Positions 25,424 to 33,354 of a stretch of 64,000 nt of DNA are shown here, one piece after another. The notes under the pieces were generated by a model. That model made no database searches and was not told where the DNA came from. It saw only the letters and a list, made by a program, of their open reading frames with translations. This stretch comes from Sphaerothrix epifaneia (GTDB lineage: Bacteria; Cyanobacteriota; Cyanobacteriia; Phormidesmidales; Phormidesmidaceae), in the NCBI RefSeq assembly GCF_042788235.1, contig NZ_JBHZOL010000004.1:62001-126000 (forward strand), given 5' to 3'. Both the position numbers and the translations under genes were made by a program. Position 1 is the first letter of the stretch; the number at the start of each line of letters is the position of its first letter.

Positions 25424-26827
25424 TTATGCAGGTAGAGCCGCCAAAGGGGCAATAGGCGCTGTGGTGACGCCAGCGGCTTCGAGATAAGCAGCAACCCGCA
25501 GCAGCGTTGTTTCTTGGTAGGGAGCGGCGATCAGCTGCACACCGATAGGCAGCGTTTCTGGTAGCCATATTGGCACCGAAATAATCGGTAAGCCAATAAA
25601 CGAGAGGGGCTGGGTATACAGCCCTACGTTGGGTCTAAGGGGCACTTCCTGACCGTCAATGGTGAGCGTTTTTTGGTCGAGCGGCGGCGCCACGCCGGGG
25701 GTGGTAGGCGCTAAAATCACGTCAACGGTTTGAAAAATTGCCCGAACCCGATCGCGATACCAGTGGCGAAACCGCTGGGCTTGTAGATACCAGCTAGCCG
25801 GAATCATGGCTCCGGCGACAAAGCGATCGCGGGTAGCAGGGTCAAAATCCATCAGGCGATCGCGCAGTCGCGGCAGGTGTAAATGGCTGCCCTCGCTGGC
25901 GGTAATTAGATAAGCAGCGGCTCTGGCTCGTGCCGCCTCTGGTAACGTAATCCGCTGGACGACCTGGAGCGCCTTGGCGACTTGCTGAACAGCCGCTGCG
26001 GCTTCGGGCTGTAAGCCTCTGGCAAAGTGGTCATCTGCGATCGCAAACCGCAAGCCCTCAATGCCGCGATCTAGCTGAGGAACTGCTAAATCAGGCGATC
26101 GACCGCTACAGACGGGGTCGCGTTCATCTGGCCCTTGCATAACGTCGTAAGCCATAGCAATGTCGCGCACCGTGCGGCCAAACGGCCCTACGTGGTCAAA
26201 GCTGGCCACAAACGGATAAGCCCCCGCTCTTGATAGCCGACCATAGGTGGGTTTGAGGCCATAAATGCCGCAAAAAGAAGCAGGCACCCGAATTGATCCA
26301 TTGGTATCTGAACCGAGGGTTAGCGGTACCAGCCCTGCCGCGACAGCCGCCGCCGACCCGCCCGACGACCCCCCCGACATATGGTTGAGGTTGTGGGGGT
26401 TAGGGGTCGCGCCGTAGTGGCTGTTAACGGTAACAAAGCCGTAGGCGTACTCATCCATATTGAGCGCTCCCACCAAAATTGCTCCGGCCTGCTTTAGGCG
26501 CGTAATCGCGGTGGCATCTTGACTGGCGGGTAAGTTGACCTGGTTGATTTTGGCTCCGGCCAGCGTCACCTGTCCTTGAATGTCAAACAGGTTTTTGACG
26601 GCAAAGGGAACGCCCGCTAATGATCCCGGCGATCGCCCCATCGCAATGGCCTGATCGACCTGACGGGCGTCTGCCAAAGCGGCCTCCGCTAGCACGGTGG
26701 TAAAACAGTTAAGCCGCGCGTCGTAGCGCTCAATCTCAGCCAAAACCTGAGTCACTAGCGTCTCTGCTGAAAGGGTTTGAGCTTGTACGGCCTCAGCGAT
26801 CGCCGCTGCTTCTGAAAACTGCATCAT
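25424..26827 (-). CDS. atzE: AtzE-type amidohydrolase (amidase signature family)
   Basis: 467 residues. The Ser-cisSer-Lys triad of the amidase signature family is in place: Lys78 (VPFAVKNLFD), Ser154 in MSGGSSGGSAA and nucleophile Ser178 in GSDTNGSIRVPASF. Sequence style and the adjacent small AtzG-like subunit place it with AtzE, the catalytic subunit of 1-carboxybiuret hydrolase, an enzyme descended from GatA. Start overlaps the AtzG stop as ATGA at 26824-26827. Substrate in a cyanobacterium is not established; biuret, urea-like or other amide nitrogen is a reasonable inference. Confidence 0.8.
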   Translation of the reverse strand: MMQFSEAAAIAEAVQAQTLSAETLVTQVLAEIERYDARLNCFTTVLAEAALADARQVDQAIAMGRSPGSLAGVPFAVKNLFDIQGQVTLAGAKINQVNLPASQDATAITRLKQAGAILVGALNMDEYAYGFVTVNSHYGATPNPHNLNHMSGGSSGGSAAAVAAGLVPLTLGSDTNGSIRVPASFCGIYGLKPTYGRLSRAGAYPFVASFDHVGPFGRTVRDIAMAYDVMQGPDERDPVCSGRSPDLAVPQLDRGIEGLRFAIADDHFARGLQPEAAAAVQQVAKALQVVQRITLPEAARARAAAYLITASEGSHLHLPRLRDRLMDFDPATRDRFVAGAMIPASWYLQAQRFRHWYRDRVRAIFQTVDVILAPTTPGVAPPLDQKTLTIDGQEVPLRPNVGLYTQPLSFIGLPIISVPIWLPETLPIGVQLIAAPYQETTLLRVAAYLEAAGVTTAPIAPLAALPA

Positions 26828-27018
26828 GGTTTGAAAATAGGCGCGATTTCTAAATCGTCTGGTAAGGAAAATTGCAGCACGGGCTGAGCAATGGTGTGAA
26901 TTTGCTTAAAGTTTTCGCTGACGCTAGCCTGAATTTCGTCTGGAATCTCCAGCTTGAAAACCTGCGCCATCAAAGCGACATAAGCCGCCGCATCAAAGTT
27001 GGAATCAGCCTCAAACAT
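26824..27018 (-). CDS. atzG: AtzG-type small subunit (DUF4089, GatC-like)
   Basis: 64 residues, helical: FDAAAYVALMAQVFKLEIPDE...IQASVSENFKQIHTIAQPVLQF. This is the DUF4089/AtzG pattern, a GatC-like subunit that wraps around and stabilises AtzE. The overlap with atzE and the paired sizes support a heteromeric hydrolase. It is divergent from gatB, 218 bases away. Confidence 0.78.
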   Translation of the reverse strand: MFEADSNFDAAAYVALMAQVFKLEIPDEIQASVSENFKQIHTIAQPVLQFSLPDDLEIAPIFKP

Positions 27019-27236
27019 TACTTAAACCCCCGGATAATCACAAACTTAGGAAACTTTTAGCTAAACCGTACCTGCTCGCGCCAGTTTTACCGACTTCTGA
27101 CGGGTTTTCCCCACCGCGATCGCTCAAATTCGCTCCACAATAGATTTATAAACCGCTGTCCCCTATGGGCTAAAAGCGCTTTCATCAACTGACGGCGCTA
27201 CAATAACAGCGCATAGGTCTTAGATCGATAAAAGAT

Positions 27237-28745
27237 ATGACTACTGCTGCGCCTGCCAAAACTGAATACGAAGCTATTATCGGACTAGAAACCCACTGTC
27301 AGCTCAGTACCGAGACTAAAATTTTTTCACCTAGCTCAACTGAGTTTGGGGCTGAGCCGAACACTTATATCGATCCTATTTGTATGGGATTACCGGGCGT
27401 GCTGCCTGTGCTGAATCAAACCGTTTTGGAATATGCCGTCAAAGCTGGACTGGCTTTGAACTGTCAAATTGCCCCCTACAGCAAATTTGACCGAAAGCAG
27501 TATTTTTATCCTGATCTGCCTAAAAATTACCAAATCTCTCAGTACGATTTGCCCATTGCTGAACATGGCTGGCTCGAAATTGAACTAACCGACAGCAAAG
27601 GCAAACCCCTGCTAGACGAAAACGGCAAAGCTCTAACCAAGCGCATTGGCATTACCCGTCTGCACATGGAAGAAGATGCGGGCAAGCTCGTTCATGCGGG
27701 CAGCGATCGCTTGGCCGGATCAACCTATTCGCTGGTAGACTTTAACCGCGCTGGCGTGCCGCTGGTAGAAATTGTTTCTGAGCCAGATATGCGATCGGGT
27801 CAAGAAGCGGCGGAATACGCTCAAGAACTGCGCCGAATTATGCGCTACTTAGGCGTTAGCGACGGCAACATGCAGGAAGGTTCGCTGCGCTGCGACGTAA
27901 ACATTTCGGTGCGTCCGGTGGGACAAAAAGCGTTTGGCACCAAAGTGGAGATCAAAAATATGAACTCCTTCAGCGCCATTCAAAAAGCAATCGACTACGA
28001 AATCGATCGGCAAATTGCGGCTATCGAAGCGGGCGAAACCCTGGTGCAAGAGACGCGTCTTTGGGATGAAGCCAGCCAAACTACCAGCAGTATGCGGGTT
28101 AAAGAAGGCTCCAGCGACTATCGCTACTTCCCCGAACCAGACCTGCCACCGATTGAAGTGGCAGCGCAGCAGTTAGAAGCTTGGCGGGCTGAACTGCCCG
28201 AACTTCCGGCTGATAAGCGCCACCGCTACGAGGCAGAACTGGGGCTGTCGGCTTACGATGCGCGGGTACTCACCGACGATCGCATCATTGCCGAGTATTT
28301 TGAAAAGGCGGTCAGCGCCGGGGCAAATCCTAAGTCTGCGGCCAACTGGGTAACGCAGGATATTGCCGCCCATCTCAACGCAGCTAAGCTAACGATCGCT
28401 GAAATTGCCCTCAAACCGACCATGCTAGCCGAAATGGTACAGCTAATTGACGACGGTACCATCAGCAGCAAAATTGCTAAAGAGATTTTGCCTGATTTGC
28501 TCCAAGTAGGCGGTTCACCCAAGCAGATGATCGAAGCCAAGGGACTCAGCCAAATTTCTGACAGCAGCGCCCTAGAGCAAATCATCGACGATATTCTGGC
28601 GGCGCATCCCGACGAGGTCGAAAAATATCGGGGGGGCAAGAAGAAGCTACAGGGCTTTTTTGTCGGGCAGGTGATGAAGCAAACCAGCGGTCGGGCTGAC
28701 CCCAAAATGACCAATCAAATTTTGGGCAAAAAGCTCAATCAGTAG
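27237..28745 (+). CDS. gatB: Aspartyl/glutamyl-tRNA amidotransferase subunit B
   Basis: 502 residues, full length. Signature segments are YEAIIGLETHCQLST near the start, DLPKNYQISQYDLP, and RLHMEEDAGKLVH; the C-terminal Yqey/GatB tail ends ...FFVGQVMKQTSGRADPKMTNQIL. GatB binds and, with GatA and GatC, amidates misacylated Glu-tRNAGln or Asp-tRNAAsn. gatA and gatC are not in the window, which is common in cyanobacteria. The neighbouring AtzG/AtzE pair is a distant relative of GatC/GatA, on the other strand. Confidence 0.97.
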   Translation: MTTAAPAKTEYEAIIGLETHCQLSTETKIFSPSSTEFGAEPNTYIDPICMGLPGVLPVLNQTVLEYAVKAGLALNCQIAPYSKFDRKQYFYPDLPKNYQISQYDLPIAEHGWLEIELTDSKGKPLLDENGKALTKRIGITRLHMEEDAGKLVHAGSDRLAGSTYSLVDFNRAGVPLVEIVSEPDMRSGQEAAEYAQELRRIMRYLGVSDGNMQEGSLRCDVNISVRPVGQKAFGTKVEIKNMNSFSAIQKAIDYEIDRQIAAIEAGETLVQETRLWDEASQTTSSMRVKEGSSDYRYFPEPDLPPIEVAAQQLEAWRAELPELPADKRHRYEAELGLSAYDARVLTDDRIIAEYFEKAVSAGANPKSAANWVTQDIAAHLNAAKLTIAEIALKPTMLAEMVQLIDDGTISSKIAKEILPDLLQVGGSPKQMIEAKGLSQISDSSALEQIIDDILAAHPDEVEKYRGGKKKLQGFFVGQVMKQTSGRADPKMTNQILGKKLNQ

Positions 28746-28844
28746 GGAGGCGATCGCTTTTTGTTAAAGAAACTTTACGTAGGGGGTGTCACCCCTCCTC
28801 CCAAATATGTCATAATCTGGTATGTAGATGCACCCTGATGGTAG

Positions 28845-28872
28845 GGAGAGCTGCTCGCGGCTCTCCTTTTTT
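28845..28872 (+). terminator. Strong intrinsic terminator downstream of gatB
   Basis: GGAGAGC (28845-28851), loop TGCTCGCG, GCTCTCC (28860-28866), then six T. It lies 100 bases after the gatB stop, and a small hairpin (AGGGGTGTCACCCCT region, near 28783-28797) precedes it. The distance leaves room for a short separate transcript. Confidence 0.75.
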
Positions 28873-28962
28873 CTTGGCAAATTTTTGGGTTAGGCGGTTG
28901 CTGTTGCTTCAAAGCGTTCGAACTCAATGGGTGCAAGGCTTCAGCCCGATTGCCTGTACTGG

Positions 28963-29706
28963 CTACAGCTTTTCGCTAAACAAAGTTTTGACCCTTTCCC
29001 AAGCATCGGCAGCGGCTTCTGGGTGGTAGCTAGCGCGGCGATCGCAGAAAAAACCATGCGTTGCTCCGGCATAGCGAAAAATTTGGTGGGGAATCGCGTG
29101 CTGTTGCAGGGCAGCTTCAATTTCGTCAACCTGCTGGTTGGGAATGAGCGGATCTTCGCTGCCAAAAAAACCATAAAGCGTCCCGGTTATTTGGGGTGTT
29201 AGCGTCACGGTGGGCTGTTCTCGCCCCGGCTGTAGGGTGGTTACCCCTGCCCCATAAAAATCAGCCGCAGCGATCACATCCTTGAGCGTCGCCGCTAGAT
29301 AAGTCACATGCCCGCCAAAGCAAAACCCGATGCAGCCTACCCCCGTAGGCTTGGCGTTAGCTAAGGTTCTGGCGTAGTCAATCGCTGCCTGAATATCGCT
29401 TAGCAGTTCGTCAGCCTGAGTACCGTTTTTGTACTGACGCCCCAAAACCACATCGGCGTCGCTATAGCCCACTTCAAAGTAGGGAACTTGACGATGATAA
29501 ATATGGGGCGCTATGGCAATGTAGCCCTCTTTTGCAATGCGTTCTGTGACATCGCGAATGTGAGCATTAACGCCAAAAATTTCTTGAATAACGACCACTA
29601 CCGGAAACGGGCCAGCGCTAATCGGCTGGGCTAAGTAGGCCGGAATTTGCCAATCGCCACTGTGGGTGTTGACGGTTGCTGTCTGGATATTAAGGGTATG
29701 CGTCAT
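28963..29706 (-). CDS. Dienelactone hydrolase family protein
   Basis: 247 residues, alpha/beta hydrolase. The Cys-Asp-His triad of the family is visible: Cys in GCIGFCFGGHV, Asp in FFGSEDPLIP, His in AGATHGFFCD. Opening segment VVVIQEIFGVNAHIRDV is typical. The archetype opens dienelactones in chlorocatechol breakdown, but in cyanobacteria such proteins are general carboxylesterases of unknown substrate. Single gene, convergent with gatB and divergent from purH. Confidence 0.88.
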   Translation of the reverse strand: MTHTLNIQTATVNTHSGDWQIPAYLAQPISAGPFPVVVVIQEIFGVNAHIRDVTERIAKEGYIAIAPHIYHRQVPYFEVGYSDADVVLGRQYKNGTQADELLSDIQAAIDYARTLANAKPTGVGCIGFCFGGHVTYLAATLKDVIAAADFYGAGVTTLQPGREQPTVTLTPQITGTLYGFFGSEDPLIPNQQVDEIEAALQQHAIPHQIFRYAGATHGFFCDRRASYHPEAAADAWERVKTLFSEKL

Positions 29707-29835
29707 GAGCTTATGGGCTAATCCGTTATTCTCATCCTATTGAGAATCGGCAGTAGGCGATCGCCGATTTCGCTGCTTTGAACTGAGAGATGCACTGTAT
29801 GCTGAGTAATGCACTTTGGGAGAAACAATAGATTC

Positions 29836-31389
29836 ATGGCGCGTCTGGCACTGCTAAGCACTTCAGACAAGACCGGATTAGTTGAGTTAGCTCAGGCTCT
29901 GGTCAACGAATTTGATTTTGAATTGGTCAGCAGCGGTGGTACCGCTCAGACCTTAGCGGCGGCAGGTTTACCCGTGACTAAAGTGTCAGACTATACGGGT
30001 TCGCCCGAAATCTTAGGCGGTCGGGTGAAAACGCTGCATCCTCGTATTCATGGGGGTATTTTGGCTCGCCGCAGCCTGCCGGCCGATCAGCAAGATCTCG
30101 CCGCCAATGATATTCGTCCGTTTGACTTGGTGGTGGTCAATCTTTACCCCTTTGAGCAAACAATTGCCCAGCCAGAAGTAACCCTGCCAGAGGCCATCAA
30201 GCAAATTGACATTGGCGGGCCGACTTTGGTGCGGGCGGCGGCTAAAAATCATGCTTATCTAAGCGTGCTGTGCCGTCCGCAGCAGTACGACCTCTACCTC
30301 AGCCAAATGCGAGAAAACAATGGTGAGGTATCGCCTCAGTTTCGTCAGGCTTGTGCGTTACAGGCGTTTTGGCATACGGCGGCTTACGATCAGGCGATCG
30401 CTGCTTATCTGTCGCAGCAGGTGACAGATGAAAACGCTGAACTCCCCGATCGCTTGACCCTAAGCGGCCACCAGCGTCAAGCGCTACGATATGGCGAAAA
30501 TCCTCACCAGCCTGCGGTTTGGTACCAAACCGGGAGCCGCCCCGAAGGGTGGGCTGCCGCCACAAAGCTACAGGGTAAAGAGCTGAGCTACAACAATTTG
30601 GTAGATTTAGAAGCTGCCCGCCGCTTAATTGCTGAGTTTCCAGCCGAGCAGGGAGCCGCCGCCGCTGTGCTAAAACACACCAATCCCTGCGGGGTGGCTC
30701 AGGGCAAAACCTTAGCCGAAGCCTACGAAAAAGCTTTTAATGCCGATAGCGTTTCTGCTTTCGGTGGCATTGTGGCGCTCAATCAGCCAATTGAAGCTGA
30801 GACGGCAACGGCTTTGACCAAAACCTTTTTAGAATGTGTCGTTGCCCCTGACTGCTCGGCTGCGGCTCAAGAAATTTTGGCACAGAAGAAGAATTTGCGG
30901 CTGTTGTTGCTGCCAACGCTCAATCAAGGGCCAGCGCAAACGGTGCGGGCGATCGCGGGGGGCTTTCTGGCTCAAGCCGCTGACGATTATTTAGAAGATC
31001 CCTCTGAGTGGCAAATTGTCACCGAGAAAAAGCCCACCGCTGCGATCTTAGAAGACTTGCTGTTTGCGTGGCGGGTGGTTAAACATGTGAAGTCGAATGC
31101 CATTGTCATTGGCCGCGATCGCACGACGATTGGGGTCGGCGCGGGTCAGATGAACCGGGTGGGTGCTGTCAAAATTGCGCTGGAGCAAGCTGAAGACCGG
31201 GCTGAAGGGGCTACGCTAGCCAGCGATGGCTTTTTCCCGTTTGATGACTCGGTGCGAACAGCCGCCGCGGCTGGTGTGCAGGCTATTATTCAGCCGGGGG
31301 GCAGTATCCGCGACGAAGACTCGATCAAAGCGGCGAATGAACTGGGTCTGATTATGGTGCTAACAGGCATCCGCCACTTTTTACACTAG
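29836..31389 (+). CDS. purH: PurH bifunctional AICAR transformylase / IMP cyclohydrolase
   Basis: 517 residues from ATG 29836 (MARLALLSTSDKTGLVELA); an upstream in-frame ATG at 29809 is less likely. The N-terminal MGS-like IMP cyclohydrolase part has SSGGTAQTLAAAGLPVTKVSD and GGRVKTLHPRIHGGIL; the C-terminal AICAR transformylase part has VLKHTNPCGVAQG and KHVKSNAIVI and ends with GGSIRDEDSIKAANELG. It makes the last two steps of purine synthesis (AICAR to FAICAR to IMP). Ends at a bidirectional hairpin. Confidence 0.97.
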   Translation: MARLALLSTSDKTGLVELAQALVNEFDFELVSSGGTAQTLAAAGLPVTKVSDYTGSPEILGGRVKTLHPRIHGGILARRSLPADQQDLAANDIRPFDLVVVNLYPFEQTIAQPEVTLPEAIKQIDIGGPTLVRAAAKNHAYLSVLCRPQQYDLYLSQMRENNGEVSPQFRQACALQAFWHTAAYDQAIAAYLSQQVTDENAELPDRLTLSGHQRQALRYGENPHQPAVWYQTGSRPEGWAAATKLQGKELSYNNLVDLEAARRLIAEFPAEQGAAAAVLKHTNPCGVAQGKTLAEAYEKAFNADSVSAFGGIVALNQPIEAETATALTKTFLECVVAPDCSAAAQEILAQKKNLRLLLLPTLNQGPAQTVRAIAGGFLAQAADDYLEDPSEWQIVTEKKPTAAILEDLLFAWRVVKHVKSNAIVIGRDRTTIGVGAGQMNRVGAVKIALEQAEDRAEGATLASDGFFPFDDSVRTAAAAGVQAIIQPGGSIRDEDSIKAANELGLIMVLTGIRHFLH

Positions 31390-31410
31390 CCCCAGTCGCT
31401 CAAAACCTAA

Positions 31411-31440
31411 CGCCGCCTAGCGTTTTGACAATAGGCGGCG
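31411..31440. terminator. Bidirectional hairpin between purH and the convergent unknown gene
   Basis: CGCCGCCTA (31411-31419) pairs perfectly with TAGGCGGCG (31432-31440) around a 12-base loop. T-runs on either side are short, so termination may be partly factor-dependent. Confidence 0.6.
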
Positions 31441-31456
31441 TTGCTAAAGGCGATCG

Positions 31457-31918
31457 CTAAAGGACTTTGTGGGTATATTCGTGCTGCTTAACGTTGTCTT
31501 CGGGGCTGACAATGGTTTTGGCGTTCAGTACCCGCTTCTTTTCAGTGGAATAATTGAGATCGGTGTACTGGGTACCGACAGGCACTAGCGCTTGGGCACT
31601 GGGGCGCGACTGATAGGTGCGGGCGGCAGCAAAGGCTCGATCTTTAAAGTCACTGCAAAACTGCACCGCTGCCCCGGCTTCAGCAATCATCTGGGGGCGA
31701 TCGCCAGCAACGACCTCACCCAGCGTAGTGCCATGCAAGCTGCGATAAGAGGTCGGAATTCCCTTCAAGACAGCTTCTAAATAGGCTGAAGGAACAGGTT
31801 CAGCGATCGTCACTTCGCTAACTTCGCCGTCTTCTTTGGTGTAGCAGGTTGCTAGCCCAATCACAACATAGTCTTCCGTGGTCAAGTCAGCAGCCTGGGA
31901 GTAAGCAGTCAAAGTCAT
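31457..31918 (-). CDS. Conserved-looking cyanobacterial protein, function unknown
   Basis: 153 residues from ATG 31918 (MTLTAYSQAADLTTEDYVVIG); an upstream start at 31945 is possible but adds unlikely residues. The protein is compact, mixed alpha/beta, with no signal peptide or membrane helix. Notable segments are VVIGLATCYTKEDGEVSEVTIAEP early on and TYQSRPSAQALVPVGTQYT later. The style is that of a broadly conserved cyanobacterial protein, but I cannot name its family. Convergent with purH across the hairpin at 31411-31440. Confidence 0.7.
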   Translation of the reverse strand: MTLTAYSQAADLTTEDYVVIGLATCYTKEDGEVSEVTIAEPVPSAYLEAVLKGIPTSYRSLHGTTLGEVVAGDRPQMIAEAGAAVQFCSDFKDRAFAAARTYQSRPSAQALVPVGTQYTDLNYSTEKKRVLNAKTIVSPEDNVKQHEYTHKVL

Positions 31919-32440
31919 AAAACAGAAACGTTGAGAAGCCGTCAAGGGTTACGCCAAGCATTGTAGCTTGGTCGCTTCCAGGCAGCGCGAAAAAGCCGAA
32001 ATCCGTCACAAAAGTATCTGAAGCGATCGCCTTGAAGCAGGCTAGCCGCCGCTCTAAAGCTTGCTGCTAGAGAACAAAAGAGCGAACAGGCTGATTCTCC
32101 TGCTTTGCTAGAGCGATCTAGGGATATGGCTCACCCCAAAAGTTGAACTTAAGAAAAACGGGCTGCCTTGGGTGGGGATCTTTGCCAGAAAATTGCGACG
32201 CAGCGACCACCGTTCCAGGCTTAATACTGCCTTAATCGCCACTTTACTTACAAATGGGAGAATCTACCGGGGTTATAAATGAGACTTCTGCTAGCACAGC
32301 CAAATAGCTTTAGCCAAAACAAAAAGTTTGAAGAAAATTTAAGCCATTTAATTGTCGATAAATGCCAGCAAAGCTGAGTGCTGAACTTTCTTTTATCCAG
32401 ACGAATCACCCTTGTATTTGAGCTTTTCTGATTGGTAAAA
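31919..32440. other. Spacer, nothing recognised
   Basis: 522 bases between divergent genes. It becomes AT-rich towards 32440, as expected for a promoter region. I see no repeat copy, RNA gene or palindrome worth naming. Confidence 0.4.
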
Positions 32441-33016
32441 ATGCACAAGACTATGCCTCAATTTGCTTCAAAACGTCTGATAAAAAGCTACCAAATTTGC
32501 GCTTCACTCATCAGTGGCTTGCTTTTTGCGGGGACGCTGGGGCTGTTTTTTAGTCAGGCTGCTTTGGCCGAAACAGCGGCTTATACGGTAAATTTATCGC
32601 CTTACCGAGGCGAGAGTTTGCCGTCTATAATGCGGGCTGCTGAATCTTTGGCGAGTAGCGAAATTTCGCGCCGCTTTAACCAACAGCCTGATCTAAGCGT
32701 GGCGCAGGTAACGGTTTTAGCGGAATATAACGGTCAGATTGTGCCCGTTTTGGTGGCGACGGTTTCGCGAGAAAGCTGGCAGCGATCGCGCCAAATTCAG
32801 CAGTGGACAAGTTATTTCAATGCTTCTTATCAACTTTTAGGCTTTAATAATTTGCCTACCGCTGATCGAGGCGAACAAGCTGAGGCTGCCCCACCGCCGC
32901 CCCCTTTAAACATCTCTCCTATTTTGCTCAATCCGGTTGAACAACTGGTAGAAGCCGCTGAAGATGGTGAACTTTCTGATGCAGAGTTAATTGAACTTAT
33001 TGACGCCCTAGATTAA
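32441..33016 (+). CDS. Exported protein of unknown function
   Basis: 191 residues from ATG 32441 (TTG 32432 and ATG 32453 are alternatives). A signal peptide with a hydrophobic core (about residues 18-38) ends SQAALAE, a plausible signal-peptidase I site. The mature part has a helical/strand domain (about 45-140) beginning TAAYTVNLSPYRGESL with an AQVTVLAEYNGQIVPVLVATVSR segment, then a Pro-rich stretch and an acidic helical tail. The TVLAEYNGQIVPVLVATV strand pair recurs in cyanobacterial periplasmic proteins, but no function is known to me. Confidence 0.7.
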   Translation: MHKTMPQFASKRLIKSYQICASLISGLLFAGTLGLFFSQAALAETAAYTVNLSPYRGESLPSIMRAAESLASSEISRRFNQQPDLSVAQVTVLAEYNGQIVPVLVATVSRESWQRSRQIQQWTSYFNASYQLLGFNNLPTADRGEQAEAAPPPPPLNISPILLNPVEQLVEAAEDGELSDAELIELIDALD

Positions 33017-33095
33017 ATTAACACTGATTGATATTGCTGTATTAATTCTTATTTATAGCGATTTTATAGCAACATTTATAGCGATCGCCACCAGC

Positions 33096-33171
33096 TTTAA
33101 AACACTTCAATTGCGGAAAGCCGCTGACAGAAAAGCTTTGCTTCTACCCGCTGCTCCTTTCTTAGCTGTAA
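33096..33171 (-). repeat. Dispersed intergenic repeat, copy E (inverted, 3' truncated)
   Basis: On the minus strand it reads TTACAGCTAAGAAAGGAGCAG, then GAAGCAAAGCTTTTCTGTCA and GCGGCTTTCCGCAATTGAAG, matching copies A, B and D through the core but lacking the GGCTACAG end. Confidence 0.65.
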
Positions 33172-33182
33172 GTAAACGCTCA

Positions 33183-33212
33183 ATTAACCGTTAGTTAAAG
33201 CAAAATAACCTT
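33183..33212 (+). promoter_or_regulatory. Candidate Pho box upstream of the PhoX-like gene
   Basis: ATTAACC, GTTAAAG and ATAACCT recur at steps of 11 and 11 bases (TTAA at 33184 and 33195, TAACC at 33206), close to the tandem 8 bp repeats with 3 bp spacing that SphR/PhoB binds in cyanobacteria (consensus near CTTAACCT). About 145 bases before the GTG start. The match is imperfect. Confidence 0.4.
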
Positions 33213-33354
33213 ATTTTATCGTCCCATTAAAGCTAGGCTGATAGTCTTCTCCGTGGAAATAGGTATGTAAATACACGTAGGCTACAGCTTTTGTCTCTGT
33301 AGCTAGCCGATCTGCCTAATCCACCTAATCAATAGCCAAGAGAGGAGAAACACC

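Larger units (their letters stand above)
33017..33354. other. Spacer with repeat copy E and candidate Pho box
   Basis: Holds three TTATAGC-like direct repeats (about 33052-33083), the inverted truncated repeat copy E (33096-33171) and a run of TTAAC/TTAAA-type repeats (33183-33212) upstream of the PhoX-like gene. Confidence 0.5.

Noticed and set aside
26821..28745. AtzG/AtzE as the missing GatC/GatA of the neighbouring gatB
   Set aside because: The small subunit reads as DUF4089 and the large one as AtzE rather than GatA, and they are on the other strand. Kept only as a less likely alternative in the finding.
28905..28935. GTTCGAAC followed by TCAATGGG as a tRNA T-loop
   Set aside because: No acceptor or anticodon stems can be built around it, so no tRNA gene.
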